This document shows, piece after piece, positions 25,222 through 33,253 of a stretch of 64,000 bases of DNA. Made by a program: the position numbers and the translations under genes. This DNA comes from Acidobacteriota bacterium. Lineage in GTDB: Bacteria; Acidobacteriota; Terriglobia; Bryobacterales; Bryobacteraceae. Numbering within the stretch: position 1 is the stretch's first letter; each line of letters begins with the position of its first letter. The notes beneath the pieces were generated by a model, which was given only the letters and a program-made list of their open reading frames with translations, was not told where the DNA came from and did not search any database. The stretch spans positions 27,317 to 91,316 of the forward strand of contig JAPKZB010000084.1 in the NCBI GenBank assembly GCA_026393985.1, given 5' to 3'.

Positions 25222-26163
25222 TTAGTCCACCGGTACAAACGAAACATGCCGCCTCGCGCAATCGAGTAACAGCAGCGGCCCCTCACCGGGCCGGTTCAGT
25301 AAATACAATCCGTCTCGGTCCAGCCGCGCCAACTGGCTCGGCCGTCCCCACAGCCCCACGCTCTCCCACCCCGTCCCGCCCGGCCGCGGCATCGTCAGCC
25401 GCGCCGCCGCCCCGTCCGCCATCACCACCTGCTCGCCCGCCTCCGTCGCACACACCGCCGGCCCCACCGGCTCCCCTACACCCTCGGCCTCGCGCAACAT
25501 CCGCACCGCCGCCGCCCCCGCCCCCGCGCCCTCTACCTGCCATAACTCCTTCGCCCCCCGGTCCGCGAAATACACACCGCCTCCCGCCGAAAACACCGCC
25601 GCCCCTATCTCTACCCCCCGCGCCACCCACTCCCAAACACCCTTCTCTTCCACCCGCCACAACTCCGGCCCGTTCGTCACCAACACCTGCCCCCCGTCCG
25701 CCGCCACCGCCAGCAGCCGCCACCCCTCCCCCGTCTCCACCATTCCGCCCACTCCCGATTCCCCTACCCACACCAACCGCCTTGCCAACTCGCCCGCCGC
25801 CTCCAGGTGCAACACCGCCCGGACGCCCATTTCGCTGAACACCACACGCTCCGCCGCCCCCGCCAGACCCTCCATCTCCCGGCTCCGCACCGCCACCCCC
25901 GTCCACACCAATAACCCCCATCCCCCCGCCGCCGTCCGGCACAGCGCCCGCCGTCCCACCGAAGAAACCGCGCAATCGCTCAGCCGCTCCTCCACCGCCA
26001 ATCCCGCCCCCAACCGCGCCCCGCCCGGCAATCCCTCAATCGGCCGAATCAACCCCTGCCGCGCATCAAAAAGATAGCCCGTCACCGGACCCTGCAGCCC
26101 CGCCCCGGACCCGCCATACGCCACCGCCGCTCCCAACAGCGCTAATCTCTGCAACGTCCTCAT
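25222..26163 (-). CDS. secreted protein of unknown function, possible beta-propeller
   Basis: A 313-residue protein. MRTLQRLALLGAAVAYGGSG is a signal peptide. The rest is made of short, repeated strand-turn pieces such as 'GWGLLVWTGVAVRS', 'GWRLLAVAADGGQVLVTN' and 'GGGVYFADRGAKELWQVEG', consistent with a beta-propeller, though no blade motif is strong enough to name. ATG 26163 overlaps the TGA of the upstream secreted protein by 4 bp; the longer frame reads through that gene. It belongs to a set of three exported proteins placed between the nucleotide-sugar dehydrogenase and wza, and its role in the glycan system is unknown. Confidence 0.65.
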   Translation of the reverse strand: MRTLQRLALLGAAVAYGGSGAGLQGPVTGYLFDARQGLIRPIEGLPGGARLGAGLAVEERLSDCAVSSVGRRALCRTAAGGWGLLVWTGVAVRSREMEGLAGAAERVVFSEMGVRAVLHLEAAGELARRLVWVGESGVGGMVETGEGWRLLAVAADGGQVLVTNGPELWRVEEKGVWEWVARGVEIGAAVFSAGGGVYFADRGAKELWQVEGAGAGAAAVRMLREAEGVGEPVGPAVCATEAGEQVVMADGAAARLTMPRPGGTGWESVGLWGRPSQLARLDRDGLYLLNRPGEGPLLLLDCARRHVSFVPVD

Positions 26164-26741
26164 CGCGGACCCCCAATGCTCACCCCGCCCACCGCCAGCG
26201 AAGTCCCCGCCGCCGCCGTGCCCCCGCCGCCGCCCCGCGTCGCCGCCACCCCCACCCCCGCCGCCCCGCCGGCCACCGCCGCCAGGCCGAACCATAACTT
26301 CCGCCCCCCGCCCCCCGTCGCCACCGCCTCCCGGCCGCCTGCCAATGTATTGCTCTGCGGAATCACCAACCGATACAGGTTCAGCAAATCGTCTTCTTGC
26401 AGCTTCACCTCGCGGGCCACACGCTGCCAACGGCTGGCACGGCTTTTCAAATCGGCCACCCGCACGATGTCGTCAAACGCCATCCACAAACGCCCCCCCG
26501 CCACACTCGCCGAAGGACCGCCCAACGGAAACGTAAACACTACCTTCGCCCCGGCCACCGGACGTCCATCCCGGTCCGTCACTACCACCTCCGGGTTATG
26601 CGCCACTTTCCGCTTGATGTTATTCAACGCCCCCTCCCCCGCGACTACCCGTATCTGCAACCGTCCCGTCTCCTGCCCCGCCAGCAGCCCCGCTGCCAGC
26701 AAAACCAACCAACCCGACCGCATCTGCTCCATCCGTTTCAT
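26160..26741 (-). CDS. secreted protein with truncated Big-1-like domain and glycine-rich tail
   Basis: A 193-residue protein. A signal peptide ('SGWLVLLAAGLLAGQ') leads to 'NPEVVVTDRDGRPVAGAKVVF', the first half of a bacterial Ig-like (Big-1/invasin) domain. The domain stops at 'GGPSASVAGG', where a run of seven G occurs, and the text changes to a charged helical piece ('RLWMAFDDIVRVADLKSRAS') that does not match the fold. A hydrophobic helix, 'LWFGLAAVAGGAAGVGVAAT', and a Gly-rich tail ending 'VGGVSIGGPR' follow, as in many acidobacterial proteins of this kind. Either the domain really is short or an old frameshift has replaced its second half. Confidence 0.65.
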   Translation of the reverse strand: MKRMEQMRSGWLVLLAAGLLAGQETGRLQIRVVAGEGALNNIKRKVAHNPEVVVTDRDGRPVAGAKVVFTFPLGGPSASVAGGRLWMAFDDIVRVADLKSRASRWQRVAREVKLQEDDLLNLYRLVIPQSNTLAGGREAVATGGGGRKLWFGLAAVAGGAAGVGVAATRGGGGGTAAAGTSLAVGGVSIGGPR

Positions 26742-26754
26742 ATCCTTGCCTCCC

Positions 26755-28101
26755 CTACAACTTCACGATCTTTGCCGACACCCGGCCCTTCAACGCGTTC
26801 CGCGTATCCACCACCACCGCCGCCCGCTCCAGCACCTCGCCGTAGGGAAACTCGCTATGGTCCGTAAGAATTACCACGCAATCGGCCTCACCCACCCCCG
26901 CCATCAGCTCCACCGACTCCATCAGCTCCCCCTCAAACTCAATTCGCGGCACAAAAGGGTCGCTGTAACTCACCAGCGCCCCCCGGCTCTGCAGCACATG
27001 CATCACATCCAGCGCCGGCGACTCCCGGACGTCATCTATGTTTCGCTTGTAGGCTACCCCCATCACCAGCACCCGCGAACCCCGCAGCGGCTTACTCTGG
27101 TCATTCAGCGCATTCTGTATCTTCTCCACCACAAAATGCGGCATCTGCCCGTTAATCGCCCCCGCCAGCTCAATGAACCGCGCCTCCATTCCCGTCTGCC
27201 GCGTCTTCCACGACAAGTAGTAAGGGTCAATCGGAATGCAGTGCCCGCCCAGCCCCGGCCCCGGGTAGAAAGGCATGAAACCAAACGGCTTCGTCGCCGC
27301 GGCATCAATCACCTCCCATACATCCACCTGCATCCGTTCGCACTGCTGCGCCAGCTCGTTCACCATCCCGATGTTGATCATCCGGAACGTATTCTCAAGC
27401 AGCTTTACCATCTCCGCCACCTTCGTGCTCGATACCCGGACGACCTTCTCGAGCGCCTGTTCATATAACAGCGCCCCCAGCTCCGTGCACGCCGGCGTTA
27501 CTCCGCCCACTACCTTCGGAATATTCGCCGTCTGATACACCGGATTTCCCGGATCCACCCGCTCAGGCGAGAAGCATAGAAACACATCCACCCCCACCCG
27601 CAAACCCGCTGCCTCTAACATCGGCAACACCAGCTCATCCGTTGTTCCCGGGTACGTCGTCGACTCGAGAATCACCAGCAGCCCCGGATGGGCATACCGC
27701 GCCACCTGCTCGCAAGCCGCCACCACGTACGTCATGTCCGGATCTTTGGTCTTCCGCAGCGGCGTCGGCACGGCGATGTTCAGCGTGTCCAACTCCCGGA
27801 TCACCGCAAAATCGTCCGTCGCCCGCAGCCTCCCGGACTCCACCATCGCGCGGAAAGCCTCGGCATCGACATCCTGAATATAAGACCGCCCCGCGTTGAC
27901 GGCCGCTACCTTGCCGGCCTGCACATCAATGCCGGTCACCGTAAAGCCGGCCCCGGCAAACTCCATCGCCAGCGGCAGGCCCACGTAGCCCAGGCCGATC
28001 ACTCCCACCCTCGCCGTCCGCCTCCGTACCTTGTCCGCCAGAGCCGCGGCAATCGGCGATTGCCCGGCCGTCTCCACTTGATTCACACAAACTGTTGCCA
28101 T
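26755..28101 (-). CDS. nucleotide-sugar dehydrogenase, UDP-GlcNAc/ManNAc 6-dehydrogenase type
   Basis: A 448-residue UDP-glucose/GDP-mannose dehydrogenase family enzyme. The NAD-binding turn is 'GLGYVG' at 36-41. The catalytic cysteine is Cys288 in 'GPGLGGHCIPIDP', which with 'YYLSWK' is typical of WbpA/WecC-like enzymes acting on UDP-N-acetylhexosamines. It oxidises C6 twice, giving a UDP-uronic acid. The start has a GGAGGAG site 6 nt upstream. It is the first metabolic gene of the operon, 41 bp after the RHH-like gene. Its uronic acid product could be amidated by the AsnB-family protein encoded later. Exact sugar specificity cannot be read by eye. Confidence 0.9.
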   Translation of the reverse strand: MATVCVNQVETAGQSPIAAALADKVRRRTARVGVIGLGYVGLPLAMEFAGAGFTVTGIDVQAGKVAAVNAGRSYIQDVDAEAFRAMVESGRLRATDDFAVIRELDTLNIAVPTPLRKTKDPDMTYVVAACEQVARYAHPGLLVILESTTYPGTTDELVLPMLEAAGLRVGVDVFLCFSPERVDPGNPVYQTANIPKVVGGVTPACTELGALLYEQALEKVVRVSSTKVAEMVKLLENTFRMINIGMVNELAQQCERMQVDVWEVIDAAATKPFGFMPFYPGPGLGGHCIPIDPYYLSWKTRQTGMEARFIELAGAINGQMPHFVVEKIQNALNDQSKPLRGSRVLVMGVAYKRNIDDVRESPALDVMHVLQSRGALVSYSDPFVPRIEFEGELMESVELMAGVGEADCVVILTDHSEFPYGEVLERAAVVVDTRNALKGRVSAKIVKL

Positions 28102-28142
28102 GCTTCACTCCTCCCGTCCGGCTCTCGTCCGGCGCCTGTTCT

Positions 28143-28415
28143 TCAATCCCGCTCTGTCTTTTTCAGAATCTGAGAGAGCTTTCCGTCAATCTCCCTCATA
28201 ACTTCGTTCAACCGCTCTAGATAGGCCGCAAAGGCGGAAGTCTCCGCCTCATGCGGCTCCCGCTCCATCGCCACCCGGCTCAGCACCGCCTCCCGGGCGT
28301 AATCAGAGAGGCTTCGGCTCTTGGCCTCCTCGCTACTCTGTTTCACGGACTCGTACTCCTCGCTCGATAGCCGGAACGTAACAATCGAACGCCTCGGCCG
28401 AAATTGTGTGCGCAT
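28143..28415 (-). CDS. small ribbon-helix-helix-like DNA-binding protein
   Basis: A 90-residue protein. The first 50 residues fit a ribbon-helix-helix fold: a basic strand 'RRSIVTFRLSSEEYESVKQ', then 'SLSDYAREAVLSR', as in MobC/Arc-type proteins. The C-terminal 35 residues form a predicted coiled-coil helix (heptad-like 'YLERLNEVMREIDGKLSQIL') suitable for dimerisation. It is the first gene of the 28-kb polysaccharide operon and has a strong GGGGAGG site. A perfect 7-bp inverted repeat lies 30 bp before its start codon, so it may repress its own operon. A relation to mobilisation accessory proteins is the alternative. Family and role are inferred. Confidence 0.65.
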   Translation of the reverse strand: MRTQFRPRRSIVTFRLSSEEYESVKQSSEEAKSRSLSDYAREAVLSRVAMEREPHEAETSAFAAYLERLNEVMREIDGKLSQILKKTERD

Positions 28416-28444
28416 GCGCCTCCCCTCCCCTCGGAAGAGGCTCT

Positions 28445-28461
28445 GATAGCCTGCGGCTATC
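28445..28461. promoter_or_regulatory. perfect 7-bp inverted repeat, candidate operator
   Basis: GATAGCC-TGC-GGCTATC, 17 bp, 30 bp before the start codon of the RHH-like gene. It is symmetric like sites bound by RHH dimers, and no T-tract follows on either strand, so a terminator is unlikely. That the neighbouring RHH protein binds it is inference. Confidence 0.45.
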
Positions 28462-28898
28462 GCCCTTCCGGGAACTTACTCGCGGCCCGTCTGTTACTTC
28501 GGGTCAGTTATCCTCCGGCCCAATCGGCCGGCTGAATTCGCCACCCACACCGGTACGCACGTCGCACCGGCTCTTACTAAACTATCCGCCGCGGCCGTTC
28601 GCCCCTGCGTCACCCGCACGCGGCCGAACCAGAACCCTTGGCCGGCCGCCTGCCCATCCGGGTGACACCGGAGGCCGGCACTCGGCCGCCCCCGAAACTC
28701 AACACTGTAAAAGGGTTAGCGACGCGCGCATTCCACGGCAACCCTTCGTCCCGTCGGCCGCTGCCCACCCGTCGGCCATTGCCTAGAAGACAGGCTTTCG
28801 CCAATCTCACTCCCGTGAGTCGTTTTTTGGATTATGCCGCGGACCGAAAAAACGCTCGCCTGCCTTCTTCCCCTCGGATCGGTAGTTTTCCCGGCTCC

Positions 28899-28934
28899 CC
28901 GATTATTAAATCCGCCATCGCGGATTATAATCGG
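28899..28934. repeat. long imperfect inverted repeat, candidate regulatory site
   Basis: The left arm CCGATTATTAAATCCGC and right arm GCGGATTATAATCGG pair across a 4-nt loop (CATC) with only a two-base bulge. No T-run follows, so it is not an obvious terminator. It contains a TATAAT on the plus strand (28926-28931) and one on the minus strand (28924-28929), so a regulator bound here could block divergent promoters. This is inferred from position only. Confidence 0.5.
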
Positions 28935-29189
28935 CACACCGATAAAAATGCCAACCCAACAAGATCAGAACGACAACCGGAAATTACTATTACTGAGGTG
29001 GTACAAAACCAGTGTATGCGTCTGACATACCGCTGTCAACAGAAAAACCTCTTTCTCACTCGTCGGATCCTATTCTTTTCTCACGGAAAAAATTCTGTTA
29101 CTCCACTCGGTCCGCGTGTCTCTATCTTGATTACCGCTCGGCTACCGCCCCGCCTGGTAACAGGGAAATGATATATTTTTTAAAGTTAC

Positions 29190-31733
29190 GTGCATAGAGC
29201 TTTTCTCCTCTCCCTCCTGTGCTGCGGCGCCCTCGCCGGCCAATCCCGCTTTCTCTCCGAAGCCGATTTCGCCCGTATACGCGACACCATCGACGGCCAG
29301 CGCTGGGCCGCCACCGTCCGCACCAACTTCGTGAACGCTGCCGAAGCCTGGCCCCAGTCCCATCTCGCCCGCTACGGCCTCCGCGAACTCGCCCTGCCCC
29401 CGGATGGCGGCCAATGGACCCACTGGTACGTCTGCCCCTCCACCGGCGTGCGCCTCCGCTTCGAGCCGCCCAACGGCCACGTCTGCCCCAGTGACAACCG
29501 CCGCCTCACCGGCTGGCCCTACGACCAGGTCATCTACGCCGACCGCCACGATGCCCTCGCCAACGCCGCCCGCGACCTCGCCTTCGCCTACCGCCTCACC
29601 GGCAACGCCTCCTACGCCGCCAAAGCCGCCTGGATCCTCAACGCCTATGCCGAACGCTACCCCGCCCTCCCCCTCCACGACCGCGACAACCGCAACACCC
29701 GCTCCGGCGCCCGCGTCCACGCCCAAACCCTCGACGAAGCCATCTGGCTCCTCCCCCTCGCCTGGGCCTTCGATCTGTTGAACGGCACCGAGGCCCTTTC
29801 CCCCGAACAATCCGCCCGCATCGAACGCCACCTCCTCCGCGATGCCGCCGCCACCTTGCTCCGCAACGACGCCGGCATCTCCAACTGGCAGTCCTGGCAC
29901 AACGCCGCTCTCGCCGCCGTCGCCATCACCGTCAACGACACCCCCCTCCTCACCCAGGCCCTCGACGGCCCCAGCGGCCTCCGCTTCCAACTCCGCCAAT
30001 CCGTCACCCCCGACGGCTTCTGGTACGAAGGCAGCTTCACCTATCACTACTACGCCCTCGACGCCCTCTGGCAAACCGCCGAACTCGCCGCCCGCGCCGG
30101 CGACATCAGCCTCTTCGCCGAACCATCCTTCCAAAGCCTCTTCTCCGCCCCCCTGCGCTTCGCCCTCCCCGGCGGCACCCTCCCGCCCTTCAACGATGCC
30201 GTCACCGTCAACCTCCAAAACTACAGCCGCTGGTACGAATCCGCCTACGCCCGCTGGGGCGATCCTCTGTTCGCCCTCCTCGCCGCCTCCCGCGCCCGCG
30301 GCCGCGAAGCCCTCCTGTTCGGCCTCCCCGAACTCCCCGCCGCCCCGCCCTCCCCTCTCACGAGCGTCCTCTTCCCCGACGCCGGCTACGCCGTTCTCCG
30401 CGCCCCCGTCCCAGCCGACCATACGCTGGTTCTCAAGTACGGCCCCCACGGTGGTGGCCACGGCCACTACGACAAGCTCAACTTCGTCTCCTACGCCCGC
30501 GGCGGCATCCTCGCCATCGACCCCGGCACCCAAGCCTACGGCGCCCCCACCCACGCCACCTGGGATCAGCAAACCATCGCCCACAACACCATCACCGTCG
30601 ACGAACGCACCCAGGCCGCCGCCACCGGCCAACTGCTCGCCAGCCAGTTCGAACCCAACTTCGCCTTCGTCCGCGCCACCGCCGGCCAGGCCTACACCCA
30701 GGCCCGCCTCACCCGGTCCCTCCTCCTGACGAGCGAATATACCCTCGATCTCTTTGAAGCCGCCGCCACCGACCAGCAGTCCCATCAGTTCGACTGGGCC
30801 TACCACAACCAGGGCGAAGTCTTGACCAACCTGTCCCTCGGCCCCGCCCCTCCCCTGCCCCGCACCATGGGCTACCAGCACCTCACCGCCAACCGCTCCG
30901 CCGCCACCGACGCCGATTGGCAGCTCCGCTTCGACGGCGCCCGCGCCCGCCTCCTCCCTTACGGAGCGATCTACGCCAGCACGACGAATGTCAAAGGAGC
31001 CTTCACCACCTCCCGCGAGCAGGCCGCCACGGGTACGGGCTCCGGCCGGATCGACTACCGCTTCTCCGGCCCCGGCTATTTACTCTACTCGACCCCCAAC
31101 CTCACCAACCTCCCCCAGCCCGACAACCGTCCTGCCGGCCTTCGCCTGATGATCTACGGCGACGGCTCCCGCCACCGCATCGCCCTTCGGGTGAACGATA
31201 CAACCGACGAGCGTTTCGTCGCCCCGCTCCTCACCATCGACTGGACCGGTTGGAAGGAGGTAACCGTAACCAACCCCCAGACCTGGACCCACTATCTCGG
31301 CAACGACGATGGTGTCATCGATCTGCCCATCCGCACGGCATCGATCGAACTCCAGCAGACCAACGGCGCACCTGCCGAAGGTGCCTTTTTCGTCGACGAT
31401 ATCGACCTGCTCTATGAAACGGGCGACCCGCTGCGGATCGCCGGGTTCGAGGTACCCATCCTGAGCCTGCGCCTCTGGATGTTAGGCGAACCGGGCACCC
31501 AGGTAGTCACCGGCAACGGCCTCGGCGAGGACTTAACCAAACCCGTCCCCTACGTCCTGGCCCGCCGCCGCGGCGCTGGAACCGAGTTCCTCTCCCTCCT
31601 CGAACCCTACGGCGCCGAACCCGAAATCACCGGCTTCCGCCGCACCGAAGACGGCGCCATCCTCATCACCGCCCCCAACTGGACCGACACCATCCGCTTC
31701 ACCCCCACCGGCGTCGAATACTCCCGCCAATAG
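29190..31733 (+). CDS. secreted heparinase II/III-type polysaccharide lyase
   Basis: An 847-residue exported protein with signal peptide (HRAFLLSLLCCGALAGQ). An alpha/alpha toroid over about residues 70-370 includes 'GISNWQSWHNAALA' and 'GFWYEGSFTYHYYALDAL'. A heparinase II/III beta-sandwich follows with 'GPHGGGHGHYDKLNF', the conserved His/Tyr region of PL15/PL17/PL21-like lyases. A jelly-roll-like insert ('TIDWTGWKEVTVT' to 'FFVDDIDLLYE', about 680-750) interrupts the C-terminal domain, possibly a carbohydrate-binding unit. It would cut uronic-acid polysaccharide by beta-elimination in the periplasm or outside. The only in-frame start is GTG 29190, because a TAA lies three codons upstream; it has no Shine-Dalgarno. 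It is divergent from the polysaccharide operon. Confidence 0.85.
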   Translation: MHRAFLLSLLCCGALAGQSRFLSEADFARIRDTIDGQRWAATVRTNFVNAAEAWPQSHLARYGLRELALPPDGGQWTHWYVCPSTGVRLRFEPPNGHVCPSDNRRLTGWPYDQVIYADRHDALANAARDLAFAYRLTGNASYAAKAAWILNAYAERYPALPLHDRDNRNTRSGARVHAQTLDEAIWLLPLAWAFDLLNGTEALSPEQSARIERHLLRDAAATLLRNDAGISNWQSWHNAALAAVAITVNDTPLLTQALDGPSGLRFQLRQSVTPDGFWYEGSFTYHYYALDALWQTAELAARAGDISLFAEPSFQSLFSAPLRFALPGGTLPPFNDAVTVNLQNYSRWYESAYARWGDPLFALLAASRARGREALLFGLPELPAAPPSPLTSVLFPDAGYAVLRAPVPADHTLVLKYGPHGGGHGHYDKLNFVSYARGGILAIDPGTQAYGAPTHATWDQQTIAHNTITVDERTQAAATGQLLASQFEPNFAFVRATAGQAYTQARLTRSLLLTSEYTLDLFEAAATDQQSHQFDWAYHNQGEVLTNLSLGPAPPLPRTMGYQHLTANRSAATDADWQLRFDGARARLLPYGAIYASTTNVKGAFTTSREQAATGTGSGRIDYRFSGPGYLLYSTPNLTNLPQPDNRPAGLRLMIYGDGSRHRIALRVNDTTDERFVAPLLTIDWTGWKEVTVTNPQTWTHYLGNDDGVIDLPIRTASIELQQTNGAPAEGAFFVDDIDLLYETGDPLRIAGFEVPILSLRLWMLGEPGTQVVTGNGLGEDLTKPVPYVLARRRGAGTEFLSLLEPYGAEPEITGFRRTEDGAILITAPNWTDTIRFTPTGVEYSRQ

Positions 31734-31760
31734 CCCGGTCACCCGGAAAGGGATCTGTGG

Positions 31761-33138
31761 ATGGATATCCAGAGCACGCTCCACGCAAATGGAGAAACGG
31801 CCCACTACCCGGGTTATCTCGTCCGCCAGTCCGCCGAGGACAAAACCGTTGACGTCATCGATGGCCAGCAGCGCCTCACCACCATCACCATCCTCCTGCT
31901 GGCCATACTCAAGAACCTCCAACGCCTGCCCCAGCGCGGTCTCCACGCCCCGGAACACGCCGAATCAACTGCCGGTCACGAATGCATGCGACTCGCCCAA
32001 CTGGGCGAAGACCGCAGCGACCGCCTGTTCTTCACCGTCATCACCGTCACCGACGAACCCAATGCCTACAAGGTGTTCGGAACGCTCAACGCCCGCGGCG
32101 TCCGTCTCTCGGCCACGGCTCTGCTCAAGAACTACCTGTTCTCCCTCCTCGACTCCGGCGCCGAGTCCGATCCCGAACTCCGTTCTCTCGAAGACCGCTG
32201 GGAGTTCGTCGTCGGTCGCCTCCAGGCCGAGAACTTCCCGGACTTTCTTCGCGCCCACTGGAACAGCCGACACCCCTTCGCCCGCCATTCCGATCACTTC
32301 AAGACCATCCGGTCCGCCGTACGCACCCGGCAGGCGGCCTTCCAACTCCTCCGCGAAATAGAGGAGGATCTCGATACCTACCTCGCCCTGTCGTCGCCCG
32401 AGCCCTCCGGCTGGAGCCCGGGGGACGACAAACAGCTGGCAGGAACCTTGCAACTCTTCCGGGTGCACCAGCCCTTTCCGCTCCTGCTGGCCGCCCGGCG
32501 CTCCTTCGCTCCGGCCGATTTCACAGCCCTGCTGCGCGCCACCGTCGTCATCTCCATGCGGTTCAACGTTATTGGCTCCTACAGCACCGGCGAACAGGAG
32601 CGGCGCTACAACGAGGTCGCCGAGCACATCGCCACCCGCCTACTCACCACCCTCACCCACGCTCTCCAACGCCTGCGCAGCATCTATCCCGAGGACTCGG
32701 TCTTCCGCTCCGCCTTCGCCACCAAGATCATCCGCACCACCGATTCCCGCAACAACAAAGTCGTCAGTTTCCTCCTCTGCGCCCTCGAAAAGCACCTCTC
32801 CGGCCAGGATCTGGACTTCGCCAGCGCCACGTTCAACAGCGAACACGTCCGTCTTGCCGCAAAACGCCCCCGAAGCCTGGGGCTGCATCGGTAACGACCA
32901 CGCCGAGGCCCTCCTCTACCGCCTGGGCAACATGACCCTGCTCGAGTCCAACCGCAATGGCGACCTCGCCAATCTCGAATACGGCGCCAAGCGATCCGTT
33001 TTCGCACAATCCAGCTTCGCCATCACCCGCAAACTCGCCGCCGACCATGCCGAGTGGACCCCGGATCGCATCGCCGCCCACCAAAACTGGATGGCCAATC
33101 AAGCCGCCGCCCTCTGGCGCATTCCCCAGTTGAGCTGA
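31761..33138 (+). pseudogene. GmrSD-type restriction endonuclease (DUF262/DUF1524), decayed
   Basis: Remnant of a type IV restriction gene. 'VIDGQQRLTTITILLLA' near the N-terminus is the ParB-like DUF262 motif, and 'KVFGTLNARGVRLSATALLKNY' follows it. The C-terminus has the DUF1524/HNH pattern 'LGNMTLLESNRNGDLAN...K'. Three lesions are visible. The N-terminus starts inside DUF262, without the usual FQRxYxW part. The stretch between DGQQR and the TLNARG motif is too short. The frame changes at 32846-32853, where CGTC is tandemly doubled; removing one copy restores 'EHVLPQN', the HNH start. It is probably non-functional. It would have cut modified (glucosylated or hydroxymethylated) phage DNA. 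Confidence 0.85.
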
Positions 33139-33193
33139 ATTCAACCGTACCGCCCGCACGGTCTGCCGCCCCAACCTCCCAGGAACCGCCCAC

Positions 33194-33235
33194 CAGAAAC
33201 AAACGGGGCGCCCCTCGCTTCCGAAGCGCGCCCCG
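33194..33235 (-). terminator. intrinsic terminator of the TonB receptor gene
   Basis: CGGGGCGC pairs with GCGCCCCG around an inner CGCTTC/GAAGCG stem. Reading on the minus strand the hairpin is followed by a T-rich tract (TTTGTTTC). It lies 19 bp after the receptor stop codon. Confidence 0.75.
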
Positions 33236-33253
33236 CTGAATCAAACCCAACTC

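Larger units (their letters stand above)
28416..29189. other. divergent intergenic region between polysaccharide operon and lyase gene
   Basis: About 770 bp without a supported gene. It must hold the promoter(s) of the minus-strand polysaccharide operon and the plus-strand lyase. The right 300 bp are clearly AT-richer than the surroundings. Two inverted repeats stand out (28445-28461 and 28899-28934), and TATAAT-like hexamers occur on both strands inside the second. No tRNA or known riboswitch fold was recognised. Short open frames here have no recognisable products. Confidence 0.6.

Noticed and set aside
1..28415. exosortase/PEP-CTERM system, common in EPS clusters
   Set aside because: No multi-helix exosortase and no PEP-CTERM tail was seen among the genes in the window.
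28416..29189. tRNA, riboswitch or small RNA gene in the long intergenic region
   Set aside because: No cloverleaf, T-loop or known aptamer pattern was found on either strand; only inverted repeats.
29142..30881. 579-codon open frame on the minus strand across the lyase gene
   Set aside because: Gly/Glu/Val-rich low-complexity product, the usual antisense shadow of a C-biased high-GC gene; the plus frame has clear domain motifs.
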